Shown piece by piece: positions 44,368 to 56,100 of a stretch of 64,000 bases of DNA. How positions within the stretch are numbered: the first letter of the stretch is position 1; the number at the start of each line of letters is the position of its first letter. The translations under genes were made by a program, and so were the position numbers. This stretch comes from Euglena gracilis (Eukaryota > Euglenida > Euglenophyceae > Euglenales), in assembly GCA_039621445.1 (NCBI GenBank), contig CP154955.1, forward strand, positions 17,650,691 to 17,714,690. Reading direction: 5' to 3'. The notes under the pieces are model-generated. The model was not told the DNA's origin, did not search any database, and was given only the letters and a program-made list of their open reading frames with translations.

Positions 44368-45710
44368 CTGCCACCCATGGGTGGCGCTATGGCAATGGCA
44401 GCGCTTGCGAGTGTGACACCTCTCGGGGGGGGGGGGGGCTCTTTTCAGGAGTAGTCTCTTTTTTAAAAAAGAATAGCCCCTGGAAAATGATCACAAAATG
44501 AAGAAAAAAAATGAAAAAAAACAGCAAAAATCTAACATTCAAGTTTCACTGTATCTGAGAAAGGGCCTTTTAATTTTAGTGAATTTCACCCTTCTCTTCT
44601 GTGTTCTCATATGTTCTGGATTATATATTATTTGCATTTTGGGAAATCAGCTTGAAAATTCTTTGCCTTTTTTGATTCATGTGTTTTAGGTGTATTTTTT
44701 TTCATCCAAAACATGTAGAAATGAGCCTTCCAATAGAGGTCACAAAAAAGCAAGTTTTTGGTTCATCGCTATCTGCAAGTTCGAGGGTTGTGTGCTTTCT
44801 GGGTTTTGTTTGTAAAAAGGGGTTTCGAACCACCAGCCATGCTGACGGGTGTGGAGGTGCCTCCCAAATCTGATCCGGGGGATCAACCCATCACCATGCC
44901 CCGTACAGTCCGGTTGGGGCAACACTGTTGCAGTGCCCAGTGTTTATTTGACAGGGAACACGCAGGAATCGTGGGTGCCTCTTCCCAAGGTCATTTGCAG
45001 CTAATCCCTCCCCGAACTGAGGAAGAATACATTGATATCAGAGAAAACGGATGACCCATCCACCACTGCATGATGGGTGAGGAGGGTACTTGATCAGGGA
45101 ATTTTTTAAGGACCCATCGGCCGCCTTGAAAAAGGTGCTGGCGGGAGAAAGATGCACCCCCTCCCCCTGAGGGGTGAGAGGTCCAGGGAGATGGCTTGAA
45201 CCCGGCTGCCAAGCTGGACCCGGCTGGTACCCCCCCAAAAATACACGCAAAACAACAAACAGCCCAATTCCAGCTGGGATGCAAATTTTTTCGGCAAAAT
45301 TTTTGAGATGAAGCCCCGAAAAGTACCAAATATGGCCATTTTCGATAATTTTTTGACCACTTTTTCAAAAAATTTTGGCGCCAAATTCGTTTTCGGGCCA
45401 GCCCGGCTTCCCCAGGTTGCAAAAACTGTATTATGCTCGACCCTCCCCAGGGGGGGGGGGTCTGCACCACACAGCAAGCTGGGCCAGAAGCGAAGTTAGC
45501 GCCGGCCATAAACAGACAAGAAGCCTTAGTGCAACTAAGGGGGTCTGCAGCCCGGCTATCTGACCCTCCCGGGGGGGGGTCTGCAGCCCAGCTAGCTTGG
45601 AAAAAGGTGCTGGCTGGCTGGACCCCCAGGGGCAGGGTGGGGGGGGGCAGCTTAAGAAATTCCCTGGACTTGATCCACACCAGGGGGTGGAGGGGGGGGG
45701 GCAGAGTTGC
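44368..45710. other. Intron or spacer
   Basis: AT-rich left part, then C/G runs and copies of a CCGGCT/AAGGTGCTGGC-type repeat (45,115-45,250 and 45,580-45,650). No exon recognised. Confidence 0.45.
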
Positions 45711-45808
45711 TTCAATGGCGGCCGCCGAAAGGAAGGGCAGAGATGGCGGGGCCTGGGCTTGGGCCACCTCGCGGAAGAAGCGTTCTACGAACGTGCGCTG
45801 CGGGCAGG
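45711..45808 (-). CDS. Exon of an unrecognised protein
   Basis: Minus frame reads CPQRTFVERFFREVAQAQAP then PSLPFLSAAAIEA. High third-position GC; amphipathic helix. Boundaries approximate. Probably in the same minus-strand gene as the exon at 46.2 kb. Confidence 0.45.
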
Positions 45809-46178
45809 CTTTCCTTCCCCACCATGAGCCCGGCTGACCTTTGCCGGCCCTGGGGGGTCTTGGTATGCCCTGCGGGTGCCTGCCTCGGGGCAGATATTTC
45901 CGCCCGGGGGGGGGGGGGGGGGGGGGAGAAGACTGTCAGAAAATGGACTCTTTCTGGGCTTCCAGCACCTTCGGCGGACGGTGTCCTGGCCGGTGTGTAG
46001 GCTCTTTTGGCGACGTGCCCCCCCCTGGGGGCCAGATCGTGGGTGTTTGGAACTTGTGCCTAGCCAGCCCCCCCCCTCCATTTCCAGGTACGGGGTCGGA
46101 CACTCTGTAAAACTCAGCCTGCTGCCCCAGAAGGCTCTCCCCCAAGGGTAACTTCCATTCTTTGGAGGGAATCCCGGC

Positions 46179-46285
46179 TGCGTGGTGGCGCAGAGGTGCT
46201 CCTGGAGCAGCGCCAGCTCCTCCCGCAGGGCTGTGCCCAGGGCCAGTCTGTCATTGAGCCCCAGCTCCAAGTTGTTCATTTGGAG
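46179..46285 (-). CDS. Exon of an unrecognised coiled-coil protein
   Basis: Minus frame reads LQMNNLELGLNDRLALGTAL then REELALLQEHLCATTQ, with leucines spaced as in a coiled coil. High third-position GC. Ends approximate. Confidence 0.5.
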
Positions 46286-46324
46286 TTGGCCAGCCCCCCC
46301 TTCCCCCAGGCATGTCACCAGGCG

Positions 46325-46665
46325 TTTCAAACTGCCTTAAACCCCTGAAATTGCCTTCAAATGCCTTCAAATTGCCTTCAAATGCCTTCAAATGGCTTCA
46401 AATGCCTGAAAATGCCTGAAATCCCGGCAGAATTTCATCCAACTGAGCAAAAAATGGAGTCGCAGAATCCTGGCAAAGACAAGCCAACTCTCGAAAAAAT
46501 ATTTTTGCAATCGTTGGAACATTGTCTACACGCCCAAATAAGTCATTTGCTTGTTTGATTTTTGATCTGGACCGACGTTGGTCCGATGCCGGGACTGCCC
46601 CTTAAAATGCCTTGCAATGCCTTAATACCTTAAATAATACCTTAAAGTGCCTAAAAAAACCTGAA
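46325..46665 (+). repeat. TGCCTTCAAA-type degenerate minisatellite
   Basis: Ten-base units such as TGCCTTCAAA/TGCCTGAAAA repeat at 46,325-46,425, and a looser set (TGCCTTAAAT) at 46,600-46,665. Confidence 0.7.
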
Positions 46666-47466
46666 AAAAAACGTTTTAAAAATAATGCAGGGCTCACCTT
46701 GTGGGGGGGCAGCGCCAGCCCCTCCGCCGACCCCTCTCCTGTCAACCCATCCCAGCCCTCCCTTGAGGGGCGGTACCCTGGGGAAAGGGCCCCTTGGACA
46801 TCGGTGTATGGAATGGGGTGCCCATTTCGTGTCTCTGACTGAAGTGCTCCACACAACTCACTTGCGAGAGATGAGGCCAGAGATCTTTCTGGGGACTTGG
46901 GGTCCGTGGGGTTTGGAGGTTGTGGTCTTTCCATTTTTGAATTCTGGATTTGGAAAAAGGTTTGCTGTGCTGTGCATTCTCAAAAAATATTTACTGAACA
47001 ATGCGTTCATGAAATTTTTCATGAAATTTTCCATCCAGGTAAAACTTCCCGGCCATTTACACGGGCATCCGAAAAAAAATTTACTGGCATTTCTGGGATT
47101 CGTGAAGGGGCCGATGGGGCATTCTCAACACATCAACAGCTTTGGGTTCGGAACTCGTTTCTGTTCCTTTGATAAATGCTTTGGGGGGTTGATGGAGATA
47201 CTTTTCCCTTTGACTTATTTGGGCCGGGTGTTGAACATCTTTTGCATGCCCCCCCCCCCCCCTGCTTCCTGTCTCGTTGAAGTTGCCAAGCATCACGGGT
47301 GGTGGATATTGTCTCTGCCATGGGTCAGGGTTGACCTCGCTTGTTTGGAGGAACACCCAGCATGTTCGCTTTTGCCATCTCGAGGATTCGCGTTCTTGTC
47401 ACACGGCGGACCACTCTTGGGTGGGCCTTTGAGGCCTGCGGCCTTGTGGTCCGGCCGGGCCCTGAC

Positions 47467-47545
47467 CTGCTCTGTTGTGCGGCGCTGCTTCGCCTCCTCA
47501 TTGATGTGCATCCGGTATCGCAGCACTTGGCTGCGGGCTGGCCCT
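47467..47545 (-). CDS. Exon of an unrecognised protein
   Basis: Minus frame reads ARSQVLRYRMHINEEAKQRR then TTEQ before a CAG/GTCAGG donor at 47,466. Charged helix. Likely part of the same minus-strand gene as the exons at 46.2 and 45.8 kb. Confidence 0.4.
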
Positions 47546-48080
47546 GTGCTCCCTCTTCAAAGGGGACGCGGCAGCGCATTGCCATGTCAAACAGATGGCC
47601 GCACATGAACCTTTGCAAAAGAGCATCAGAATAAAAGAAGGATAATATATATTTGTGTTTGTGTGTTGTGTTTGTGAATGGAACCAACGCCGTCTTTGTG
47701 ATTTATTGCCTGTTGTGTTATTTTGCCATGTTTTATTATTATTATTTACATCCATTTGTCCGTTTATTTTGCACCATTATTGACCACATCATTCTCCAGT
47801 CCCCTCGCCCATAAACCCACTTGCAGATGAACAAACTCGCGCGCACACAAACACACAGCACAATCTGAGAAGAGAGAGGACTGACCCTTTCAAAATGCAC
47901 AATACGACGGGTCAGGACTGCTGGTTTTATGGCGGTGAGCTGATTTTGTTTTGACCAGCTGAAAGCAGGACTGGCCGGGAGAGTCAACGGATGCCCCGGG
48001 CATCGAGATATGTTGCCCCGAACTCTGGATGTTGTGAAAAGCTCGGGGCTCATCATTGGGGGCGGGGGTGAGGCACAGCG

Positions 48081-48305
48081 CCAGCCCACCGGCGCTTCAG
48101 CTTCGCATTTGTGGCCCGCAGCGCGGCCCGCTCCGCCGCCCGGGCCGCCTCCCGCCGGACGAAGGCCGGCAGGCGGGCCTCCGCCACCCCCAGCGCCCGG
48201 CCCACTGCCTCGCTGTCCGCCTCGGGGCCGCCTGCGTCCGTCAGGATGGCGGGCCCCCCCCCGCCGGTTGGCATTGTCCGGGGGATGCCGCTGACAGCCG
48301 CCGCC
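48081..48305 (-). CDS. Exon of an unrecognised alanine-rich protein
   Basis: Minus frame reads DLAAAVSGIPRTMPTGGGGP, AILTDAGGPEADSEAVGRAL, GVAEARLPAFVRREAARAAE and RAALRATNAKLKRRW. A Gly/Pro-rich start passes into an Ala/Arg helix typical of a coiled coil. Very high third-position GC. Family not recognised; ends approximate. Confidence 0.5.
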
Positions 48306-48764
48306 AAATCACCTCCTCCATGTCCCAGGCAAGTCACACTGACTCCCCGGGGGTCCGGGCCATGTGAATTGGCCCCATTTGGAATGCCAACCCCCAAACG
48401 CCCTGTGCCATGCCACACGAAGAAAGGGAATACACATATGCCCCACACACAGAAACTTTCTGGCAGAATGCCAGCACTTTTGCAAAAGGGAAATGTGGTG
48501 TGTGTTCAGGGCGTGCATACGCACGTGCATGCATTGTACACGTGCATATACGCGACGTCCATTGCTGGGCAGGGTGATGGCCGGTCATCCATCCTGCTCC
48601 ACGGACCTTCAGCGGTGGGAGGGCGGGCCGCTGCAGGTAACAGAGCGATCCGCCAGGCCCATGCAATTTCTTAAGGACCCCGGGGTCCAGCCAACCGGCA
48701 TGAAATGGTGCAAGCTGGACCCTCCCCCCCTTGGGGGGTGTCCGGGGAGGATGGGTCCTAAACC

Positions 48765-49160
48765 CCCCTCCAAAATAAGACCCCCCCAAAATAAGAACCC
48801 CCGGGGTCGAACGAGCAAATATCCAAAATAAGACCCCCCCGACGGCGAAAAGCGCCGGAGATGGTGAAATTTTTCCTCGATAAATTACCAAAAAAACCCA
48901 ATTTCATGCACAAAAATGATGAGATTTCAAAAAATTTCAGATTTCGAAGCGCAAATAAAACTGTAAAAGTCAACTTATACCAATTTACACATGGCGCGAA
49001 GCGCCAAAGAAAATACTCTTGGTGTTTTTGGGAACAAAAAAGTGATGATTTTTTCGATCATTTTCGATTTTGGGTCGATCATGAAAAATTCAAAAATAAG
49101 ACCCCCCCATCAATAAGACCCCTTTCCAGCAATGGACCCAAAAATAAGATCCGTGAAATA
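48765..49160. repeat. AATAAGACCCCC modular repeat with two hairpins
   Basis: Same modules as at 20.9-21.3 kb, with GGCG(A)AAAGCGCC near 48,843 and GGCGCGAAGCGCC at about 48,993. No coding potential. Confidence 0.65.
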
Positions 49161-49479
49161 TTTTTGGGGGGATTACCAGTTGCTGAGCTGGATCCGGCTG
49201 AAACCCAAAAACAGGGATAAAAACCAAAATCCAGCTAAGTTGATTTTTTTCTGCCAAAGTTTTGAAGTGAAAAAACCCAAAGTCAAAATGACTATTTTTT
49301 GGCATTTTTGACCCTTTGACTTTTTTGCTCTGAAAATTTTGTCGGTCCAGCCTGGCTTTGCCCGATTTTCTCGGTCCAGCCCGGGGCAGGGGGAGGTCCG
49401 CAGCCCGGCTGGGAGGCAGGAGCTGCTGGTTGAAAAAAAAAACAGTGCTGATGGGTCCACCACAGTGTAGGGCGGGGTC

Positions 49480-49665
49480 CGGCTGAAGGAATTCCCTGGC
49501 CGGGTCGGGAGCGACCGAAGGGCGAACGCTTGCCCCGAGGGATGGGGGCCAGAGCGGAGGACGCAAAGCACGAGGACCAGCAGTGCCCCACAGAGGCCCA
49601 GCCACAGGGCGCCGGGCGCAACGAGGGCGGTCCCAAAGGGTAGGATGGGGGATGAAAACAGCTCA
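49480..49665 (-). CDS. Exon with a membrane segment, unrecognised protein
   Basis: Minus frame reads CELFSSPILPFGTALVAPGA then LWLGLCGALLVLVLCVLRSG, a clear single hydrophobic segment of about 20 residues, followed by a Ser/Pro/Arg-rich tail. High third-position GC. Start and end not fixed. It may begin a minus-strand gene that continues to the left. Confidence 0.4.
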
Positions 49666-49739
49666 CATACATACCGAGGGGTGTCTGAACGGAAACAAAT
49701 GCTGCTGGGAGAAATTATGTCGGGAAAAACATGGGACAA

Positions 49740-51891
49740 TCCTTAAAATGCTGGGAAAAATTATGTCGGGAAAAATATGGGACAAATCATTCAAACGATG
49801 GGAAACAACTTGAGAAAAATTTCGTCCAGAATCTTTCCGAATTTTTTTTTCGGTCACGTTCACCCCCTCCCTGTGTTTGTGTGTGTTAATGTGACACAGA
49901 TAAACCAAAAGGCTCAATTTTATGCAGTTTGGAGGTTCAGATGATAATAAAGTCAACACTTTCTATATTTTTTTAATAAACACCCAGATCGGTGTAACAC
50001 ATCACCAAAAAAATTGCAAGCAAGGAAAAATGGTTATTTCGCTTAAAAAAAACATAAAAAAATTCACAAAGAAAACTCCTGGGTGCACTCGCCCATCTGA
50101 GCTACCAATCAGATGGGACGCCTTGGCCAGACACCATCGTTCCGACCTTGCGCCACCCGCCAACGAGGGGTCGGGAGGGTGTCCACGTAAGGAGGCCTGA
50201 AGGGAGACCACCCGAGAGGGCCGCATTGGACTGGCCCCTCCACAGGCCCGGGCCTAGGCCATGGGCCCTGCGAGAGAGGCAGCGTGGAGTGCCCCCCCCC
50301 CCCCGAGGTGGCCATTTGGGTGAAATACAATACCCAAGGCCTCATTGGCCATTTGGTTTTCGGAAAATAACCGTGCCAAGTTGGCCATTTTTACTCCCCC
50401 GAAATTGGCAGTCCAGCCCTGGGAAATTTACGTCCCCCAAATTGGCCATTTTGGTCATGTCAGATTGTCCCCCCCAGGGTGGCCATTTGGGGGTCCAAGG
50501 TCGCCCAAAGGGTGGGGGGTGAGGATGAATGCCCCCATGTCCAGACACCCAAAAATTTCCTTCTTTCAACCCAATTTAGGCCATTTTCAGCCATTCCGCT
50601 CGATAGGTGGGCGTCAACTTTGTTGTCGAAATCAAAACTGAAATTGATAAATCTTCGAAATTTCGCCGACGCCTCGGTTCTGCAACCCAAGCGGCCGAGG
50701 CCCAGACATCGGCCACAGAAGATGTGCGCACATGTGCCGGGGTCGTGCGCCTGTGTGCAAGATTTGGCGTCTTGAGAAAAAGATCTCACATCCCAAAATT
50801 GACACAGATTATATTTGTCCCTATACCCCCCCCCTCCCTTGTCTAAGCACCGGAAAAGATGGGTAAGATGTAAGAACCAGGGGAGTGGTGCTTAATTTGA
50901 CAAAATATGGGCAAGAACCAGGGGGGTGGTGCTTGCAAAAAAAAAATCCGGCGCTGTGTGCCGAAAAAATAAATTCCCTAATAATAAAATTCCCTTATTT
51001 TGGTACACTGCTGCACTTGGATGCAGAAATCAACAATTTCTCACCAAACACGTTTCAAACATTTCCAAATTGTCGAAATTATCGAGGCATTTCTCTTAAA
51101 TGTCCTTTAAAAAGATGGGTATGAACCGGAGGGGGGGGGGGTGCTTAGACAAGGGTGGTCGCATTACAGTGCAGGAACAATGAATGCAGTGGCAAATCCT
51201 GTAACCCTGTAATCAGTGGAATCTGGTTATGTTGGCCCACGGGGGTCCATTTCGTGCCGCAATTGCAATCCAAGAGTTGTGCAGCAGGCTTCAGCAAAAA
51301 AAACACCAGACATTGTGTTGGGTTAGGCAGCGGGGAAAATGCCCACCCTTCGGAGTGCACAAATGCAGAGGTCAACGCGAAGCTTTTGATGCTCACCGTC
51401 ACCGAGGAGGAGCAGGGGAGGAGGTGTGGGTGTCAGCGAGACAGCATCCAGCACCGAGGGGGAGGAGTGGGGAGGATGCGGCGGTGGCCGCCCGTTGTAA
51501 GGAAGGGGCATGTGAGTCATAGGGTCAGCGTGGCAGTAAATGCGACAGGGAGACTTGCCCCTCCCCATGCATATGTGTTCCTCCCCAAGGGTTGCCAACG
51601 GACAAATCAGTATCACAAAAAAATCCCCACCGGACAAACCAGCCGATGATGAATCAGCTGATGACGAGCCAGGCGACGAGGCCCCTGGGGGGGGGGGCGC
51701 CCCCATTGTTTGGATACGACGACGCTTGCAAGGGCAGGCATAAAAAAAAACAAAAAAGAATCGAGCACCTCCTCTTTTGCTGCACAGTTTACCCAGAAAG
51801 TGGCCTTGGCAACCCCCCCCCAAACAAAATCATTGTCCTACCACGCAGCAAACCAGCCATGTGCAGGGGGGCAGGCTGCCCTGGGAGAAGC
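49740..51891. other. Spacer without a supported gene
   Basis: About 2.1 kb with open frames on both strands but no consistent coding bias, splice context or recognisable motif. Holds several GGCC/CCATTTTGG blocks (50,330-50,500) and one hairpin (about 50,951). It separates the unrecognised minus-strand exons from the end of the WDR75-like gene. Confidence 0.5.
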
Positions 51892-52020
51892 TTAGGCCGG
51901 CGCCTGCGCCGGGACGAGGAAGTTGTCGGCGAACGCCTCGTACATGGACCGGAGGGCGGGAATGGTGTGGGTCTCCCCGACGAAGAGGAAGTTGCAGCGC
52001 TCCACGGTGCGGGTCAGCAC
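51892..52020 (-). CDS. WDR75: WDR75-like gene, terminal exon
   Basis: Reads VLTRTVERCNFLFVGETHTI, PALRSMYEAFADNFLVPAQA and PA, then TAA. The His-Thr-Ile-Pro plus Phe-rich helix matches the conserved end of WDR75/UTP17. A further short exon (LTDLFGDSFL, about 52,156-52,188, after CTAAACAG) probably precedes it. Confidence 0.6.
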   Translation of the reverse strand: MLTRTVERCNFLFVGETHTIPALRSMYEAFADNFLVPAQAPA

Positions 52021-52847
52021 CGCGGCACTGGGGGCCGGGCGGGACGCTCCAACCAGCCCCCCCCCCCCGCCATCCCTGTCGGGGCTGTGGACTGGAAGAA
52101 GGAGAAGAAGAAAGCGATGGGGCTGGGCTCGAAGGAGGACGCTGCCCCACCTAGAAAACTGTCGCCAAAGAGGTCGGTGAGACCTGTTTAGAAACAAGAA
52201 AGAGAGGCGGAGGTTTCCCCAGCTGGGGGGGGGGGGGGCGGCAATTGAAAAAAAAACTTCCATACTGGACAGATTGAGTTGATGGTGCTCATGAGCATTT
52301 GCTGGAACTTCGCTGACCAAGACCAGGGGGTGGGCCTTCTTTCCCCATCCTGCCAGAACAAAAAAGGTGATGTGGGTCCTGCAACTGTCGTGTGGCAGAT
52401 TTGGGACGGCACACACACAGCGGCACGCCAATTGCCTGGGGGGGGGGGAGGTGGGAACCACACCAACCACCCATGGTGTATGTATGTCACCACCACGCAG
52501 GAATTACACCAGAGTTGCTCACCCGGCCAGGCGGAGCAACAAAAGAGCGCTGGTGAAAGGGGTGCCTGGCCACTCACCACACAGAAAACTGGGCCGGAAG
52601 CGAAGTCGGCACCGGGCACAAACAGACAAGCAGCCTCAGAGCAATTCAGGGGAGGGGGGTGACATGTCCCGGCGCGGCCCACCCAGGCCGGGGGCGGGCG
52701 GCGGGGGCGCCTTGGGCTTCCGGGCGGCGCCTTTAGGGCGGCCGGCCGGCGGCGGGGCCGCCTCGTGGGCGACGTCCGCCGACGTAGCGAGGACGGAGGA
52801 GGAGTTGGCCGGGGGCAAAGGCAGGGCCGGCCGCGACCGGTGTGGCG

Positions 52848-52904
<57 letters not shown>

Positions 52905-53068
52905 GTGTTGTGTGTTGTGTGTTGTGTGTTGTGTGTTGTGTGTTGTGTGCTGTGTATGTGTGTGTGTGTGTGTTGTGCTGTGTGTTGTGTGTTGTGTGTT
53001 ATGTGTGTGTTGTGTGTGTGTGTGTGTGTGTTGTGTGTTGTGTGTGTGTTGTGTGTGTGTTGTGTCTG

Positions 53069-53155
<87 letters not shown>

Positions 53156-56100
53156 GTGTGTTGTGTGTTGTGTGTTGTGTGTTGTGTGTTGTGTGCTGTG
53201 TATGTGTGTGTGTGTGTGTTGTGCTGTGTGTTGTGTGTTGTGTGTTATGTGTGTGTTGTGTGTGTGTGTGTTGTGTGTTGTGTGTGTGTTGTGTCTTTTG
53301 TGTGTGTGTGTGTGTGTGGGAGGGGAAAAGACATGAACGGGGGGGTTGTTGAGCTCTGGTCTCTTCAGAGTGGGAGCAGCGCTTACCGCAGGAGAAAAGA
53401 GGGCATCCCACATGACACCCCCCAGATGGGGGCAGGCGGTAACAAACTGGGGGTACCACTGTGGTCCAGGCTCCGTTTCTGGAAGGTGTTTGATTCAATC
53501 ACGGGCGAGCGACTGGGTCCCGACTGTTTTAAACACCTCCGGCTCATTCAGCTGGGGTCATACAGCGGGTCCAAACTGGGTGGGATTTGCCACCCCCCCC
53601 CCAATAATTTCAACTCATTTTGCACAGGTGACAATTTCACGGAGGCCATTGGGGAAAAGTTTTTTTTAAGAATTATGAAAATGTGTTTATTCTTATATTT
53701 GAAAATGTTTGCTGAACCAAATGCCCCCCTGGGGACCCCCCTACAGAGGGGGGACACTTCCGGTCTGCAAAAAATTATTATTCAGGAGTTTATTCCAATT
53801 TATTCTGGTTTATTGCCGAAGGAGCGTGAGAAAGGCGCTGGACATGTGGTACAAATGACATCCGTGGCAACCATTGACACGGATCCCAAAAGCCTCAAAT
53901 CAAAAGTAAATCACCAGCCGACAATCTTAAGATTTCCACAGTTTCAGGGAAGGGGTTCGGGCTGTAAGGATTCGGACGCACTGAACACCGGACGTCGGGA
54001 ACAAGGACGGGGAGGGGACGAATTTGGGCCGGCGTGCGCCTGGCGCGCCGTCCGGCCCTGGGCACGTAGGACCGCAGGCCGCCCATGTGGTCCAGGGCGA
54101 CGTAGTAGGCCCGGCCCCCGTGGCCCTGCGCCACGCCCAAGCACCCATGGTCACCGTGTCCCATTGGCGTGCCGGCGGGAAGCAGCCGGCAACGGTCGGC
54201 ATGGGTGCTTGGCCACGCCCAGCCGCCGCACCGCGCCGGGGGCGACGTTGGCCGCGGAGACGAAGCACGGCGGGGCCGGGGCTGCCCCGGCGGACGCCGG
54301 GGGGTTGGGGCCCGTCCCTGGGGAGGTCGGGGAGGTCGGCCCCGGTCAATCAAAGAGGGCGGGTGACAGTTGCGCGCAAAATCCTGGACACCCCAGGGGA
54401 ACAGGAAATTTCTTCAGCCAAAGCCCACCCAACCCCGGGGGAGGGGGCAGGGGGCAGCTCCTTTTTCCAGCCAACTCCTAGCCAGGCTGCGGACCCCACC
54501 CCGGGGTCGGGTGGTAATAAAGCAAGTTGCAGCTCGGCCTGGACCAAAAATTTTTTGGCACTTTGTGCCAATGATTTTTGGAAAGGGGGTCGAAATTGGC
54601 CAAATGTGGCCATTTTTGACCGTTTGGGTTTTTACCTCAAATTTGGCTGTAAAGATCCAACCTGGCTTGATGTGGGCTTTTTTCCCCTGTTTTCGGGTGC
54701 CAGCGGGGGGCCACGCACCACCTGTTTCCAGCCAGCCTGCCCTCCCCCCTCCCCCGGGACCCGCAGAAGAACAAAACACCTCAGCCTTGGCTCCGCCTTC
54801 AGACTTTGGCAACATTTTTTTCTCTGTCTTCGAAATCAAACAACAACTCTCTTTCTCAACACAACCACACTTCACGGGCCCAAAAGCACCACGTTGTTCT
54901 GCAGGGGGGAGGTGTTCCATGGGAGGTTATCAGTTGTCCCAAAGAGTCGCACAACTTGGGTTACTGCACACGGGAGGGACTGCTCGGTGCCTTCGGCATC
55001 TCGGGCAGGTCCCCTCGTGTCTTTAACGCTAGTTGGGCGGCGAGGACAATATAGCAACCTTGAGCAGGACGGGATCAACTGGTTGCATGAGAATCCCTCA
55101 CCCTTTTCTTCAAAAATATCTTTCAACTTTTGATTTGTCAACAACTACCCTCCCGCCCTATGTCCAATGACCGGTAACCCTGACCGGGGGGGGGGGTGGT
55201 CGGTTGACATAGGTTAGTGACCAAAAAGGTGTCCTCTGACCGGGGGCCGGTCGTTGGACATGGGGTCAAAAGAAAGTTGGTGGGTACCCGGGTCCCTACC
55301 CACCCAAAAATGCCCAAATTTTCCCTTCCGGCGCTTTGCGCCGAAAATTTTGGGCAATTTTGACAAATTTTTGTCCAAAAAGTGTCAAAAATGGCATTTT
55401 GGCCAAATTTTTGGCCAAATTTTGGGCAAAATTTTTCGTCCCAGCGCTTCACGCCGGGACGGGGGGTGGTCATTGGACATAGGGGGGTCGTTGGACATAG
55501 GGGGGGGGGGTAACTGAAACCGCAGCCGAAGGCGATCTAACCACAGAAAGATGCGTCTGGTTGGTTGGGACATCGGCCAGCTGTGGCTGGCCGCACTCCA
55601 ACCAGTCACTTGAGTTGAAATACCCCCCCCATCGTTGCCACGCCAAAGTTTCAGGAAAATGCCGTTGGCACGGGGGGGGGTCAACGACAGGCTGAGTCAA
55701 CCACACAGTATTATATAAAAAAACAGACTGCGCAAGCAACAATTGGCCTCCACAATTGTACCATTGGACCTCTCATATTGCACCAAATCACCAAATTCAC
55801 AGGGGAAAACATTCGAAGCCATGGCTGGGAAGAAGATCCGACACAATTCTGAAGTTTCTTGGCTGAATTTCTTTAGAAACTGCGGCCAATGCAACTAAAA
55901 AATTATGTTCCAGGAAAATGCCGTTGACAGGGGGGTGTCAACGACACTTCCACCTCCGCATGGGTTTTTTTTATGCTTGAGGCCTCATTGAACCTGGATG
56001 CAGGCAACAGCGTCATGTAGGCTTAAGAGGAAAGCTCTGTCGTGAAGGTAGATCCAAATTTGGTTCCAAGAGGTGTCCAGAGAGGCCCCTTGCAGGGCAC

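Noticed and set aside
50460-50789. Cysteine-rich minus frame resembling a RING finger (GTCAHIFCGRCLG)
   Set aside because: Too few ordered Cys/His pairs, no high-GC third positions and no splice context.
52367-54481. 704-codon plus-strand open frame
   Set aside because: It runs through the GT microsatellite and antisense to WDR75-like exons; no independent coding signal.
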